Assembly (NCBI RefSeq): GCF_028747205.1
Contig: NZ_CP112880.1
Coordinates: forward strand, 1,860,001 to 1,924,000
DNA length: 64,000 nucleotides
DNA from: Streptomyces sp. CA-278952
Lineage (GTDB): Bacteria > Actinomycetota > Actinomycetes > Streptomycetales > Streptomycetaceae
Direction: 5' to 3'
Shown: piece after piece, positions 28,695 through 37,163 of the stretch
Layout: the number at the start of each line of letters is the position of its first letter
Position numbering within the stretch: position 1 is the stretch's first letter
Made by a program: the position numbers and the translations under genes
The notes under the pieces: model-generated
Databases searched by the model: none
Told to the model about the DNA's origin: nothing
Seen by the model: only the letters and a program-made list of their open reading frames with translations

Positions 28695-30140
28695 TTACAG
28701 GGCGAGGCCGGTGAGGACCAGGACACGCTCGTAGGTGTAGTCGTCCATGGCGTAGCGGACGCCCTCGCGGCCGACGCCGGACTGCTTGGCGCCGCCGTAC
28801 GGCATCTGGTCGGCGCGGTAGGAGGGGACGTCGCCGATGATCACGCCGCCGACCTCCAGGGCGCGGTGGGCGCGGAAAGCGGTCTGGAGGTCGTGGGTGA
28901 AGACACCGGCCTGGAGGCCGTACGGGGAGGAGTTGACGGCGGCGAACGCCTCGGCCTCGCCGTCCACCTTCTGGAGGGACATGACCGGGCCGAAGACCTC
29001 TTCGCGGGAGAGCTTCACACCGTCGGGGAGGCCGGCGACGACGGTCGGGGCGTAGGTGGCCCCGTCGCGCTTGCCGCCGGTGAGCAGGTGGGCGCCGCCC
29101 TGGACGGCCTCGTCGACCCAGGACTCGACGCGCTTGGCCGCGTCCTCGCTGACGAGGGGGCCGACGTCGGTGGCGGCGTCGGCCGGGTCACCGGTGACCA
29201 GGGCCTCGACGGCGGCGACGATCTTGGGGACGAGCCGGTCGTAGACGGTGGCGTCGGCGATGACGCGCTGAACGGAGATGCAGGACTGGCCGCCCTGGTA
29301 GTTGGAGAAGGTGGCGATCCGGGTGGCGGCCCAGTCGAGGTCCGCCTCCGAGGCGTAGTCGCCGAGGACGACGGCCGCGCCGTTGCCGCCGAGCTCCAGG
29401 GTGCAGTGCTTGCGGGGGACCGACTCCATGATCGCGTAGCCGACCGGGCCCGAGCCGGTGAAGGAGATGACCGGCAGCCGCTCGTCCTGGACGAGGGCGG
29501 GCATCCTGTCGTTCGGGACCGTCAGGACGGACCAGGAACCGGCCGGCAGGTCGGTCTCCGCGAGCAGCTCACCCAGGATGAGGGAGGAGATCGGGGTCGC
29601 CGGGGCGGGCTTGAGGATGATCGGGGCGCCGACGGCGATGGCCGGGGCGACCTTGTGGGCGCTGAGGTTCAGCGGGAAGTTGAAGGGCGCGATACCGAGG
29701 ACGGCCCCGCGCGGGAAGCGCCGGGTCAGCCCGAGGCGGCCGGTGCCGCCGAGGTCGGTGTCGAGCCGCTGGGCCTCGCCGCCGTTGAAGCGGCGGGCCT
29801 CCTCGGCGGCGAACCGGAACACGGACACGGCCCGGCCGACCTCGCCGCGCGCCCACTTGACCGGCTTGCCGTTCTCCGCCGAGATCAGCTGGGCGATCTC
29901 CTCGGTGCGCTCCGTCAGCCGCCGTACGACGTGGTCGAGGGCAGCGGCCCGTACGTGTGCCGGGGTGGCGGCGAACTCGTCGCGCACCGCGTGGGCGGCG
30001 GCGACGGCCTCCTCGACCTGGGCGTCGGTCGGCACGCTGACGGTGCCGACGAGGCGTCCGTCGTACGGGTTGGTGACGTCGAAGCTGTCGGCACCGGTGG
30101 CCTGGCGGCCGGCCACCCAGAAGGCGTGGGGCGAAGTCAT
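28695..30140 (-). CDS. NAD(P)-dependent aldehyde dehydrogenase (candidate succinate-semialdehyde dehydrogenase)
   Basis: A 481-residue ALDH. Cofactor and catalytic blocks are present: GIAPFNFPLNLSAHKVAPA, SFTGSGPVGYAIM, LELGGNGAAVVLGD (catalytic Glu) and GGQSCISVQRV (nucleophilic Cys), then EVFGPVMSLQKVD. It oxidises an aldehyde to an acid. Close context with a PucR-type regulator and gabT 4.7 kb away makes a GabD-like role, succinate semialdehyde to succinate, reasonable; sequence alone does not fix the substrate. It also resembles GAPN/phosphonoacetaldehyde-type ALDHs. The ATG lies downstream of a 12-bp tandem repeat region; PucR is immediately upstream on the same strand. Confidence 0.9.
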   Translation of the reverse strand: MTSPHAFWVAGRQATGADSFDVTNPYDGRLVGTVSVPTDAQVEEAVAAAHAVRDEFAATPAHVRAAALDHVVRRLTERTEEIAQLISAENGKPVKWARGEVGRAVSVFRFAAEEARRFNGGEAQRLDTDLGGTGRLGLTRRFPRGAVLGIAPFNFPLNLSAHKVAPAIAVGAPIILKPAPATPISSLILGELLAETDLPAGSWSVLTVPNDRMPALVQDERLPVISFTGSGPVGYAIMESVPRKHCTLELGGNGAAVVLGDYASEADLDWAATRIATFSNYQGGQSCISVQRVIADATVYDRLVPKIVAAVEALVTGDPADAATDVGPLVSEDAAKRVESWVDEAVQGGAHLLTGGKRDGATYAPTVVAGLPDGVKLSREEVFGPVMSLQKVDGEAEAFAAVNSSPYGLQAGVFTHDLQTAFRAHRALEVGGVIIGDVPSYRADQMPYGGAKQSGVGREGVRYAMDDYTYERVLVLTGLAL

Positions 30141-30161
30141 GGAGGTTCCGGCCCTTCGGAG

Positions 30162-30229
30162 GTCGTGAGGAGGTTGTCGTGAGGAGGTCGTGACCGAAGT
30201 CGTGACCGAAGTCGTGACGAAGGTCGTGG
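30162..30229. repeat. 12-bp tandem repeats upstream of the aldehyde dehydrogenase
   Basis: About five degenerate copies of GTCGTGACCGAA (perfect at 30187-30198 and 30199-30210) fill the region 22-90 bases upstream of the start. They could be multiple regulator half-sites or a slippage array. Confidence 0.75.
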
Positions 30230-30357
30230 GCGCCCGGGAGGCTTCCCTCTGTGGTCCCACGGTAGGGCGGGGAGGCCGCGATCGTGTTTGTCCGGGGTGG
30301 AGTGGGACGGGCGTCCGCTGCTCCGATTTGGCCAGGGCTCGCGGGTGGGCCCTGGGG

Positions 30358-31932
30358 CTACTCCCCGGCGGGCGCCGCCGCCTCGGTCGTCTTGAGGGCG
30401 AGCCACAGCTCCATGCGGACGTCCGGGTCGTCCAGCGAGCGGCCCAGGATCTCCTCGACGCGGCGCATCCGGTAGCGCAGGGTGTGCCGGTGCACGCCCA
30501 GGTCGGCGGCGGCGGCGTCCCACTGGCCGTGGCGGGAGAGCCAGGCGCGCAGGGAGGCCACGAGGTCGCCGCGGCCCTTGGCGTCGTGCTCGTACAGCGC
30601 GCGGAGCATGCCGTCGGCGAAGGCCCGTACCGCGTCGTCGGCGAGCAGCGGCAGCACCGAGCCGGTGGCCAGCTCCTCGTGCTCGACCAGCGCCCTGCCG
30701 CGCCTGCGGGCGACGGAGAGGGCCTGTTCGGCCTGCTTGTACGCGGCGGAGACGGCGATCGGGCCCGAGGGGGCGGAGAGGCCGACCACGACGTCGCTGT
30801 CCTCGGCGCCGCCCTCGCGCGGGGCGCGGTCGTCCTGGGCCTCGGCGTAGGCGGCGCAGGCGGCGACGGCGGAGCCGCCGTCCGCGGCGAGCACGACGAC
30901 GCGCTCCGCCTCGGGGACCAGGAGCAACGCCTCGCCGGTACGGGCGGCGGCGGCCTCCATCGTCTCGGTGAGCAGCTCGAATCCGGTCGGCGCGGAGGCC
31001 TCGGCGATGAGCAGCCGGAACGGGGCGTCGAGCAGCCCGCCGTAGAGGTCGCCGGCGACCGCCCGCGCGTGGTCGGGCTGCCCGGCGAGCAGCATGCGCA
31101 GGACGGCGGCGCCCAGGCGTTGCTCGGCACCCTGGAGTGAGCGGGAGCGGGCGGTGGTCAGGGTGAGCAGGGCGACGGCGGAGTGCACGGCGTAGCGCTC
31201 GGCGGTCCCGAGCGCCGCTCCCGTGCCGACGGCCAGCGCGCCGCGGGCCCGGCGGCCGGAGCCCAGCGACTGGAGCTCGACCCGGTCCTCGCTGTCGCCG
31301 ACGACGATGCTGGCGGGGGCGGGGCGGTCCCGGAGCCGCTCGACGTCGGGGGTGAGGCGGGCGGCGCGGCGGGCGGCCCAGTCGGGGGCGGCGGCGAGGA
31401 CCGCGCCGGAGGTGTCGTACAGCGCGGCCCAGCCGTCGATGTGGGCGGCGAGCCGGGCGAGGAGGTCGGCGGGCCCGTCCCCGGCGAGCGCGGCCTTCGT
31501 CAGCTCGCGCTGGGCCTCGAAGCCGGCGGTGACCGCGCGGTACTGGTCGGCGGCGATGGCGGCGGAGACGGCCTTGCTGATGGCGAGGAACGGGGTGCGG
31601 CGGGGGACTTCGAGGAGCGGCAGCCCGGCCTCCTCGGCGGCCTCCACGAGGGCGGCCGGGATGTCGTCGTAGTTCACCCCGACCGCGAACCCCACCCCGG
31701 CGACCCCGGCCCCGGCCAGCCGCCGCACGTAGCGCCGCATGGACTCGGGGTCGTCGGCGTCGAGATTGGTGGCGGTCACGAGGAGGAGTTCGCCGCCGTC
31801 CATGTACGGGACGGGGTCGGCCAGCTCGCTGGCGTGGGCCCAGCGCACGGGGGTGCCGAGCCGGTCCGCGCCCGCTCGCACGGTGAGCTTGAGCGCCGAG
31901 TGCTGGACGAGCGAGGCGAGCGTGGGGGGCAT
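30358..31932 (-). CDS. PucR family transcriptional regulator
   Basis: A 524-residue regulator. Residues about 1-120 match the PucR N-terminal ligand domain (LVQHSALKLTVRAGADRLG, VGFAVGVNYDDIPAALVEAA), the centre a CdaR GGDEF-like domain, and residues about 460-515 a C-terminal HTH_30 (RHGQWDAAAADLGVHRHTLR, RMRRVEEILG). Family members control purine, polyamine or GABA use; in Corynebacterium a PucR-type protein controls GABA catabolism. Here it sits 217 bases upstream of a candidate GABA-pathway ALDH and near gabT, so amine/GABA control is likely (inference). The ATG at 31932 gives the normal N-terminus. Confidence 0.9.
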   Translation of the reverse strand: MPPTLASLVQHSALKLTVRAGADRLGTPVRWAHASELADPVPYMDGGELLLVTATNLDADDPESMRRYVRRLAGAGVAGVGFAVGVNYDDIPAALVEAAEEAGLPLLEVPRRTPFLAISKAVSAAIAADQYRAVTAGFEAQRELTKAALAGDGPADLLARLAAHIDGWAALYDTSGAVLAAAPDWAARRAARLTPDVERLRDRPAPASIVVGDSEDRVELQSLGSGRRARGALAVGTGAALGTAERYAVHSAVALLTLTTARSRSLQGAEQRLGAAVLRMLLAGQPDHARAVAGDLYGGLLDAPFRLLIAEASAPTGFELLTETMEAAAARTGEALLLVPEAERVVVLAADGGSAVAACAAYAEAQDDRAPREGGAEDSDVVVGLSAPSGPIAVSAAYKQAEQALSVARRRGRALVEHEELATGSVLPLLADDAVRAFADGMLRALYEHDAKGRGDLVASLRAWLSRHGQWDAAAADLGVHRHTLRYRMRRVEEILGRSLDDPDVRMELWLALKTTEAAAPAGE

Positions 31933-32110
31933 GGGCCGGGAACCCTCAAGGTCGGGGACGAGGTCGCGGCGCCACCGTGCGGACGGCCGGATCGCCGGCC
32001 GGATCGGTGACACCGAATTTCGCCGTCGCGTATGAACGGCCGCCTCCGATTCTGCCAGGGCGGCAGAGTGCCGGTAACCGCTCTCGGCCACCGCTCCCGG
32101 CCGTCCTTCG

Positions 32111-32152
32111 CGCTACTTCCCGGTAGGCGTTTCCCGCCAGGCGTTTCCCGCT
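32111..32152. repeat. 14-bp tandem repeat just past a stop codon
   Basis: Two near-identical copies of AGGCGTTTCCCGCC (32125-32138, 32139-32152) and a third diverged one (32111-32124) lie 8 bases downstream of the VirD4-like gene's stop. No clear hairpin terminator is seen for that gene; the PucR promoter would lie within 31933-32159. Confidence 0.75.
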
Positions 32153-32159
32153 AGGTCCC

Positions 32160-34556
32160 TCAGCCGTCGAGGTGGACGAGGAGAGGGGGCGCGTGTTCGC
32201 CGTGAACGGTGGTGAGCGAGAGGACGGCGTGCCCGGCCGGCACCGCGTACGCCAGCTCCGAGGCCGACCAGCGCTCCCGCTCGACCTGCCGTACGGTCAC
32301 CGCGTCCGTGGTCACGGCCTTGCCGGTGACGAGTTTGCGCAGGGCGTGCAGGGCGCGGGTGAACGGCTGGTCGGCGAAGACGGTGTGCTGGGCGACCTCG
32401 CGGGTCTCGACCCATTCCTTGCCCCAGGCTTCGGCGAAGCGGGTGCCTTCCCAGGTGGTGATGCCGGGGAACGTCATCAGGCAACCGACCGCGCCGAGCA
32501 GCGCTGCGTGCAGATGCGGCCCCACGTCGTCGAGGGACCGCACGGCCAGGACCGCCCCGGCGTTCAGCTGCCGCAGACGCTGTACCGCCCGGACGGAGTC
32601 GGTGGTCATCGCGCTCGCGGCATCGTCCAGTACGAGCGCGGCGAAGAGCGAGGCGTCTCGACGCGCACCGACGCTGGCGACGAACTGGGCGAAGACCAGA
32701 CGGGTGAGAATGCGCGAGGCTTCGGGGTGGCTCCGCTCCGGCAGCACGATCCGGACGCGCACCGGGTGTTCCAGGGCGCGCAGGGAGAAGGGCCTGGACC
32801 GACCCCGGGTGTCGAAGAAGGTACTGAAGGCGGGCCTGTCGAGAAAGGCGATCCGGTCCGCGAGCACTCCGCTGAGGTCTGCGGACGTACCCAGCTGGCG
32901 CTCGCGTGCGTCGACCTCCCGCAGATAGGAACGGTGTTCCTCGGGCTGGAGGTCGTCGCGGAGCAGGTCCAGCACCTGACGACCGCCGTCGAGCAGTTCC
33001 CGCAGTTCCGGCAGCGACGGAAAGCGGCCGCGGGCGGCGTTGAACGGACCGATCAGCTGGCCCAGCGTGACGGCGGCCCGGCGGCTGTCCACATCCGGCA
33101 GATCGCCGGTGAAGGCCTCCGACAGGAGCATCGCGGCCTCGTCCGGGTCGGTGATCCCGCCGTAGAGGTCGAGGTCGTACACCGAGTCGGCGTCGCCGAT
33201 CTTCACCACGACGTCGTAGGAGGCCTCGGGCCCCAGCTCGACGCCTTCGGCGGAGACGACGACCACGGCCGCCCGCCCGGCCAGTGCCTGGAGGGAGAGC
33301 GACTCCACCACCGGCCTCACCAGGCGTCGAGTCCGGTCGGAGCCGTGGGGGCCGACCGCCAGAAGCGAGGTACCGAGGACCGAAGGGTCGAGAGCCGCTC
33401 CCGCACCCCTCCGGGCGGCGGGATTGCGCGGGTGTTCCGCGTAGGCGCCCATCCGCACCTGTGCGGTCAGCAGATCGTGGGTGGCGGCGCGGACCGGGAG
33501 ATCGCGGTCGCCCGAGGGATGCAGACAGGCCGCCGCCCCGCGCTGCACCACTCCGTCGACGAAGACTCCGGTGGGAAGAGCCCCGGCCTCCACTCGCGAC
33601 CACGCATGGCCGATCCTGGCGCAGTCGACATCGTTCATGCGCCGGGCGGCGACCTCGGCGGCAAGCCGGTCGGCGGCCCCGGGCTGCCCCGCAGCCCTCA
33701 GCTGCGGCCACACCGCGGGATCTTCCCCCGTCTCGGGCTCGGCTTCCGGAGGGGCACCGGCGGGGCCGGGCTTCCGGAAGAACTCCAGCCAGCCGCCGGT
33801 CCGGGCGAACGGCCACAGCAGAGCCGCCCCGATCAGAACGTAGACGGCCACCCCCATGACGGCAGCCGTCTCCGGATCGCCTCGGAACACGGACACCGGC
33901 ACCAGCGCGTGAAGGACGGCGTAGAAGAACGGAAGCAGGCTCGTGCCCAGGACGATCCACACCACCAGGAGTCCCGAGAGCGCCGCGGCAAGGGCCCGGC
34001 CGGGCTGCGGCCGGTCCAGGACAAGCCTTCGGTACAGCGCCGGCCAGTTACCGAGCCGTCCGCAGAAATAGATCAGGAGGGCGGCGAAGAGACTGTTGTA
34101 GACGGCGCCGGCCGTCCGCGCGGACTGTCCGGGTTCGCCGCGCCACCAGTCGGAGGGGGTGAACAGCTTCAGGGGGAGCCGCTGCACGGCGATGTAGTCG
34201 GTGCGCCAGACCGCCCACGCGAAGACCCCACAGGCGATCGAGATGAGCGCACCCACGACCAGGGCGCGGGTGGGCACCTCGGCCGAATCTCCCGCCGGCC
34301 TCGGCCGGTACCCGTACCGCCAGAGGCCGGGCTCGGCATCCGCCCGATGCGCCCGGAGCCACTGCCGCACATCGAGGACCGCGGCGGGCGACCGGGGCGG
34401 ATGCGGGGGCAGGGGAGGCGGAGGCGGCATGGGACGAGGCACCCTGGCGGCACCGGCCTCGTTCCCGTAGGAGCCGCCGAGCCACCGCGCGCCGGGATCG
34501 TCCGCACCCTGCCCGCCCTGCTCACGCTGCGAGTCGTACGTGCCCTCGGTGCCCAT
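32160..34556 (-). CDS. Membrane-anchored VirD4/TraG-like ATP-binding protein, degenerate P-loop
   Basis: A 798-residue protein. A Pro-rich stretch (about 40-56) precedes four hydrophobic segments near 97-117, 150-167, 189-216 and 229-250, so the N-terminal part is in the membrane and the ~530-residue C-terminal part cytoplasmic. That part resembles T4SS coupling proteins: LLAVGPHGSDRTRRLVRPVV holds the P-loop position (402-409), but reads G-x-x-G-S-D-R-T, without the Walker Gly-Lys. LFAALVLDD is Walker B-like and RQLNAGAVLAVRSLDDVG resembles the TraD/VirD4 C-terminal segment. No relaxase or conjugation gene is adjacent. The ATG has GGGGAG upstream with an 8-base spacer. Function unknown; could be a non-mobile DNA- or protein-handling relative. 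Confidence 0.65.
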   Translation of the reverse strand: MGTEGTYDSQREQGGQGADDPGARWLGGSYGNEAGAARVPRPMPPPPPLPPHPPRSPAAVLDVRQWLRAHRADAEPGLWRYGYRPRPAGDSAEVPTRALVVGALISIACGVFAWAVWRTDYIAVQRLPLKLFTPSDWWRGEPGQSARTAGAVYNSLFAALLIYFCGRLGNWPALYRRLVLDRPQPGRALAAALSGLLVVWIVLGTSLLPFFYAVLHALVPVSVFRGDPETAAVMGVAVYVLIGAALLWPFARTGGWLEFFRKPGPAGAPPEAEPETGEDPAVWPQLRAAGQPGAADRLAAEVAARRMNDVDCARIGHAWSRVEAGALPTGVFVDGVVQRGAAACLHPSGDRDLPVRAATHDLLTAQVRMGAYAEHPRNPAARRGAGAALDPSVLGTSLLAVGPHGSDRTRRLVRPVVESLSLQALAGRAAVVVVSAEGVELGPEASYDVVVKIGDADSVYDLDLYGGITDPDEAAMLLSEAFTGDLPDVDSRRAAVTLGQLIGPFNAARGRFPSLPELRELLDGGRQVLDLLRDDLQPEEHRSYLREVDARERQLGTSADLSGVLADRIAFLDRPAFSTFFDTRGRSRPFSLRALEHPVRVRIVLPERSHPEASRILTRLVFAQFVASVGARRDASLFAALVLDDAASAMTTDSVRAVQRLRQLNAGAVLAVRSLDDVGPHLHAALLGAVGCLMTFPGITTWEGTRFAEAWGKEWVETREVAQHTVFADQPFTRALHALRKLVTGKAVTTDAVTVRQVERERWSASELAYAVPAGHAVLSLTTVHGEHAPPLLVHLDG

Positions 34557-34809
34557 TGCCACTGCTCCCCTGACGTGCCAAGGCGGTATCTCGGTGCAGT
34601 CGCTCAATCTAGTACTCGGAATCAGTACGTCATGGTCATTCACGGTTCCCGGACCGCCTCGCCCCGCCACCCGCCCGCCACTCGCCCGCGATCTGTCCGC
34701 CGAGGACAAGGACACGCCCCCACCACTCCCGTTCGGAGCATGCCCGCACCCCTCCCCCGCCCCTAGCCTGCGAGGAGAAGAGCGTCCGAAACACCCCCAG
34801 GAGCCCCTC

Positions 34810-36150
34810 ATGACCGCAATCCCGCAGGAGCGCCGCGTCGTCACTGCCATCCCCGGCCCGAAGTCGGTGGAGCTGCAGGCTCGCCGCCTCGCCGCCGTCG
34901 CCGCAGGTGTGGGCTCCACCCTGCCGGTGTTCACCGCCCGTGCGGGCGGCGGGATCATTGAGGACGTGGACGGCAACCGGCTGATCGACTTCGGGTCCGG
35001 GATCGCCGTGACCTCCGTGGGCGCCTCCGCCGAGGCCGTCGTGCGGCGGGCCTCCGCGCAGCTCGCGGAGTTCACCCACACCTGTTTCATGGTCACGCCG
35101 TACGAGGGGTACGTCGAGGTCTGCGAGCAGCTCGCCGAGCTGACGCCGGGCGACCACGCGAAGAAGTCCGCGCTGTTCAACTCGGGCGCCGAGGCCGTCG
35201 AGAACGCGGTGAAGATCGCCCGCGCCCACACCAAGCGCACCGCCGTCGTCGTCTTCGACCACGGCTACCACGGCCGCACCAACCTCACCATGGGCATGAC
35301 GGCGAAGAACATGCCGTACAAGCAGGGCTTCGGCCCGTTCGCGCCCGAGGTCTACCGCGTCCCGGTCGCCTACGGCTACCGCTGGCCGACCGGGCCCGAG
35401 AACGCCGGCGCCGAGGCGTCCGCGCAGGCCATCGACGAGATCACCAAGCAGATCGGCGCGGACAACGTCGCCGCGATCATCATCGAGCCAGTGCTCGGCG
35501 AGGGCGGCTTCATCGAGCCGGCCAAGGGCTTCCTCCCGGCGATCGCGCGGTTCGCGAAGGACAACGGCATCGTGTTCGTCGCGGACGAGATCCAGTCCGG
35601 CTTCTGCCGTACCGGCCAGTGGTTCGCCTGCGAGGACGAGGGCATCGTCCCGGACCTGATCACCACCGCCAAGGGCATCGCCGGCGGCCTGCCGCTGTCC
35701 GCCGTGACGGGCCGCGCCGAGATCATGGACGCCGCGCACGCGGGTGGCCTGGGCGGTACGTACGGCGGTAACCCGGTGGCCTGCGCCGGTGCGCTCGGGG
35801 CCATCGAGACGATGCGCGAGCTGGACCTGAACGGGAAGGCCAAGCGGATCGAGGAGGTCATGAAGGGCCGCCTCGCCGAGATGCGGACCAAGCTGCCGAA
35901 CGGCGACATCATCGGCGACATCCGCGGTCGGGGCGCAATGATCGCGATCGAGCTGGTGAAGTCCGGCACGAAGGACCCGGACCCGCAGGCGGCCGGCACG
36001 CTCGCGAAGGCCTGTCACGCCGAGGGCGTCATGGTCCTGACCTGCGGTACGTACGGCAACGTCCTGCGCTTCCTTCCGCCGTTGGTGATCGGCGAGAACC
36101 TGCTGAACGAGGGCCTCGACGTGATCGAGCAGGCATTCGGCACGCTCTGA
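34810..36150 (+). CDS. gabT: 4-aminobutyrate--2-oxoglutarate transaminase
   Basis: A 446-residue class III PLP aminotransferase converting GABA and 2-oxoglutarate to succinate semialdehyde and glutamate. Seen: LFNSGAEAVENAVKIARAHT, VFDHGYHGRTNLTMGMTAK, IIEPVLGEGGFIEP, FVADEIQSGFCRTG (PLP-contacting Asp) and ITTAKGIAGGLPLSAV with the Schiff-base Lys. LGGTYGGNPVACAGALGAI near residue 315 is typical of GabT. The ATG has AGGAG 6 bases upstream; TAGCCT near 34765 is a possible -10. The frame stays open upstream to 34540 without similarity. With the ALDHs and polyamine importer in this window it would close the putrescine-to-succinate route. Confidence 0.95.
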   Translation: MTAIPQERRVVTAIPGPKSVELQARRLAAVAAGVGSTLPVFTARAGGGIIEDVDGNRLIDFGSGIAVTSVGASAEAVVRRASAQLAEFTHTCFMVTPYEGYVEVCEQLAELTPGDHAKKSALFNSGAEAVENAVKIARAHTKRTAVVVFDHGYHGRTNLTMGMTAKNMPYKQGFGPFAPEVYRVPVAYGYRWPTGPENAGAEASAQAIDEITKQIGADNVAAIIIEPVLGEGGFIEPAKGFLPAIARFAKDNGIVFVADEIQSGFCRTGQWFACEDEGIVPDLITTAKGIAGGLPLSAVTGRAEIMDAAHAGGLGGTYGGNPVACAGALGAIETMRELDLNGKAKRIEEVMKGRLAEMRTKLPNGDIIGDIRGRGAMIAIELVKSGTKDPDPQAAGTLAKACHAEGVMVLTCGTYGNVLRFLPPLVIGENLLNEGLDVIEQAFGTL

Positions 36151-36308
36151 CCCTCCGAACCGAAACCCGGGAACGGACGGGGGCGGGTGGCCTTTCGCCG
36201 CTTCCGTCCGCCATCCGGGTGATGGCCTGTGAAGAACGTGTGCGGGGGCGATGGCGGGAGGTGGTGTCGGCTGTCGGCCGCCCCTCCACTGCCGTACGGT
36301 TTCTGCGG

Positions 36309-37163
36309 ATGAGAGAAACACCTCGGTCGCGGGAAACCGCGGCCGACGCCGGGCCGGGGCTTCCCCCGCGCCGTCCCGGGCGTGCGTTCGCGCACACCGG
36401 AGCCTCCGGCTCCGGGACTTCTCACCGATCGGACGGCCGCCCGCCCCACACCCCCCGGGGCGCGCGGCGAACCGATCTCGCCGGCCATCCCGGAACAACC
36501 CCCCCTGTTCCCGGGTGGCCGGCCCCTCTCGTTCTCCGCCTCCTCGGCCTCGGCCTGCTCGCGGTGCTCTTCTCGCTGATCACCTGGCAGGTCGCCGTCG
36601 AGGGTCCGCTGCTGCGGCTCGACGAGCGCGTGGGCGGGGAGCTGTTCGGCCGCGGCCCGGCTCCGCTGACGCAGGTGCTCTCCGATCTCGGCGGGATGCC
36701 GGTGGCGCTTCCGACGCTGATCTGCGCGCTCGGGTACGCGCTGTGGCGCGGCGCCCGGCGGCTCGCCGTGTACGCGGCCCTCACCATGGCGGCGGTGCCC
36801 GCGCTGGTGATCCCGCTGAAGGTGGCGACCGCCCGGCAGGGGCCGCTGACGGAGGCGGTCAACTACTACCCGTCCGGTCATACGGCGACGGCGGCCGTGG
36901 CGTACGGGGCGTCGGCCCTGGTGCTGCTGGCCCTCCCCCGCCCGTCGTGGCTCCGGGAGGCGTCCTGGCTCCGGGCGTGGATGATGCCCGTCGCCGCGAT
37001 CCTGTTGACCACGGCGACGGGCATCGGTCTGGTGCTGCACGGCTACCACTGGCCGCTTGATGTGCTGGCCAGCTGGTGCCTGGGGCCTTGGGTGCTCGCG
37101 CCCCTGTGGTGGGTCAGTTGCCGAAGTAGGCGTCGAAGTTCTTCGAGAACTCCCAGTTATTGA
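36309..37163 (+). CDS. PAP2 superfamily membrane protein (divergent phosphatase motifs)
   Basis: A 284-residue membrane protein with a ~75-residue Arg/Pro-rich N-terminal tail and about six hydrophobic segments. PAP2 motif 2, NYYPSGHTATAA, is intact. Motif 1 reads KVATARQGP, with the second Arg of K-x6-R-P replaced by Gly; motif 3 reads VLHGYHWPLD, keeping H-x3-D but with Leu at the Arg position. It may therefore be a weak lipid-phosphate phosphatase or a non-catalytic relative. The ATG at 36309 follows TACGGT by 8 bases, suggesting a leaderless transcript; an earlier ATG (36219) has no support. The last 50 bases overlap the convergent chitinase gene. Confidence 0.72.
   Translation: MRETPRSRETAADAGPGLPPRRPGRAFAHTGASGSGTSHRSDGRPPHTPRGARRTDLAGHPGTTPPVPGWPAPLVLRLLGLGLLAVLFSLITWQVAVEGPLLRLDERVGGELFGRGPAPLTQVLSDLGGMPVALPTLICALGYALWRGARRLAVYAALTMAAVPALVIPLKVATARQGPLTEAVNYYPSGHTATAAVAYGASALVLLALPRPSWLREASWLRAWMMPVAAILLTTATGIGLVLHGYHWPLDVLASWCLGPWVLAPLWWVSCRSRRRSSSRTPSY

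Noticed and set aside
30162..30229. CRISPR array
   Set aside because: Units are 12 bases without unique spacers and no cas gene is present.
32160..34556. Integrative conjugative element
   Set aside because: No integrase, relaxase, Rep, tRNA attachment site or compositional shift accompanies the VirD4-like gene.
32172..34766. 864-codon plus-strand frame opposite the VirD4-like gene
   Set aside because: Shadow frame in GC-rich DNA; the minus-strand gene has membrane segments, a ribosome binding site and family resemblance.
36219..36308. Earlier ATG for the PAP2 protein
   Set aside because: No ribosome binding site or promoter-like element; the ATG at 36309 has a well placed -10-like element.
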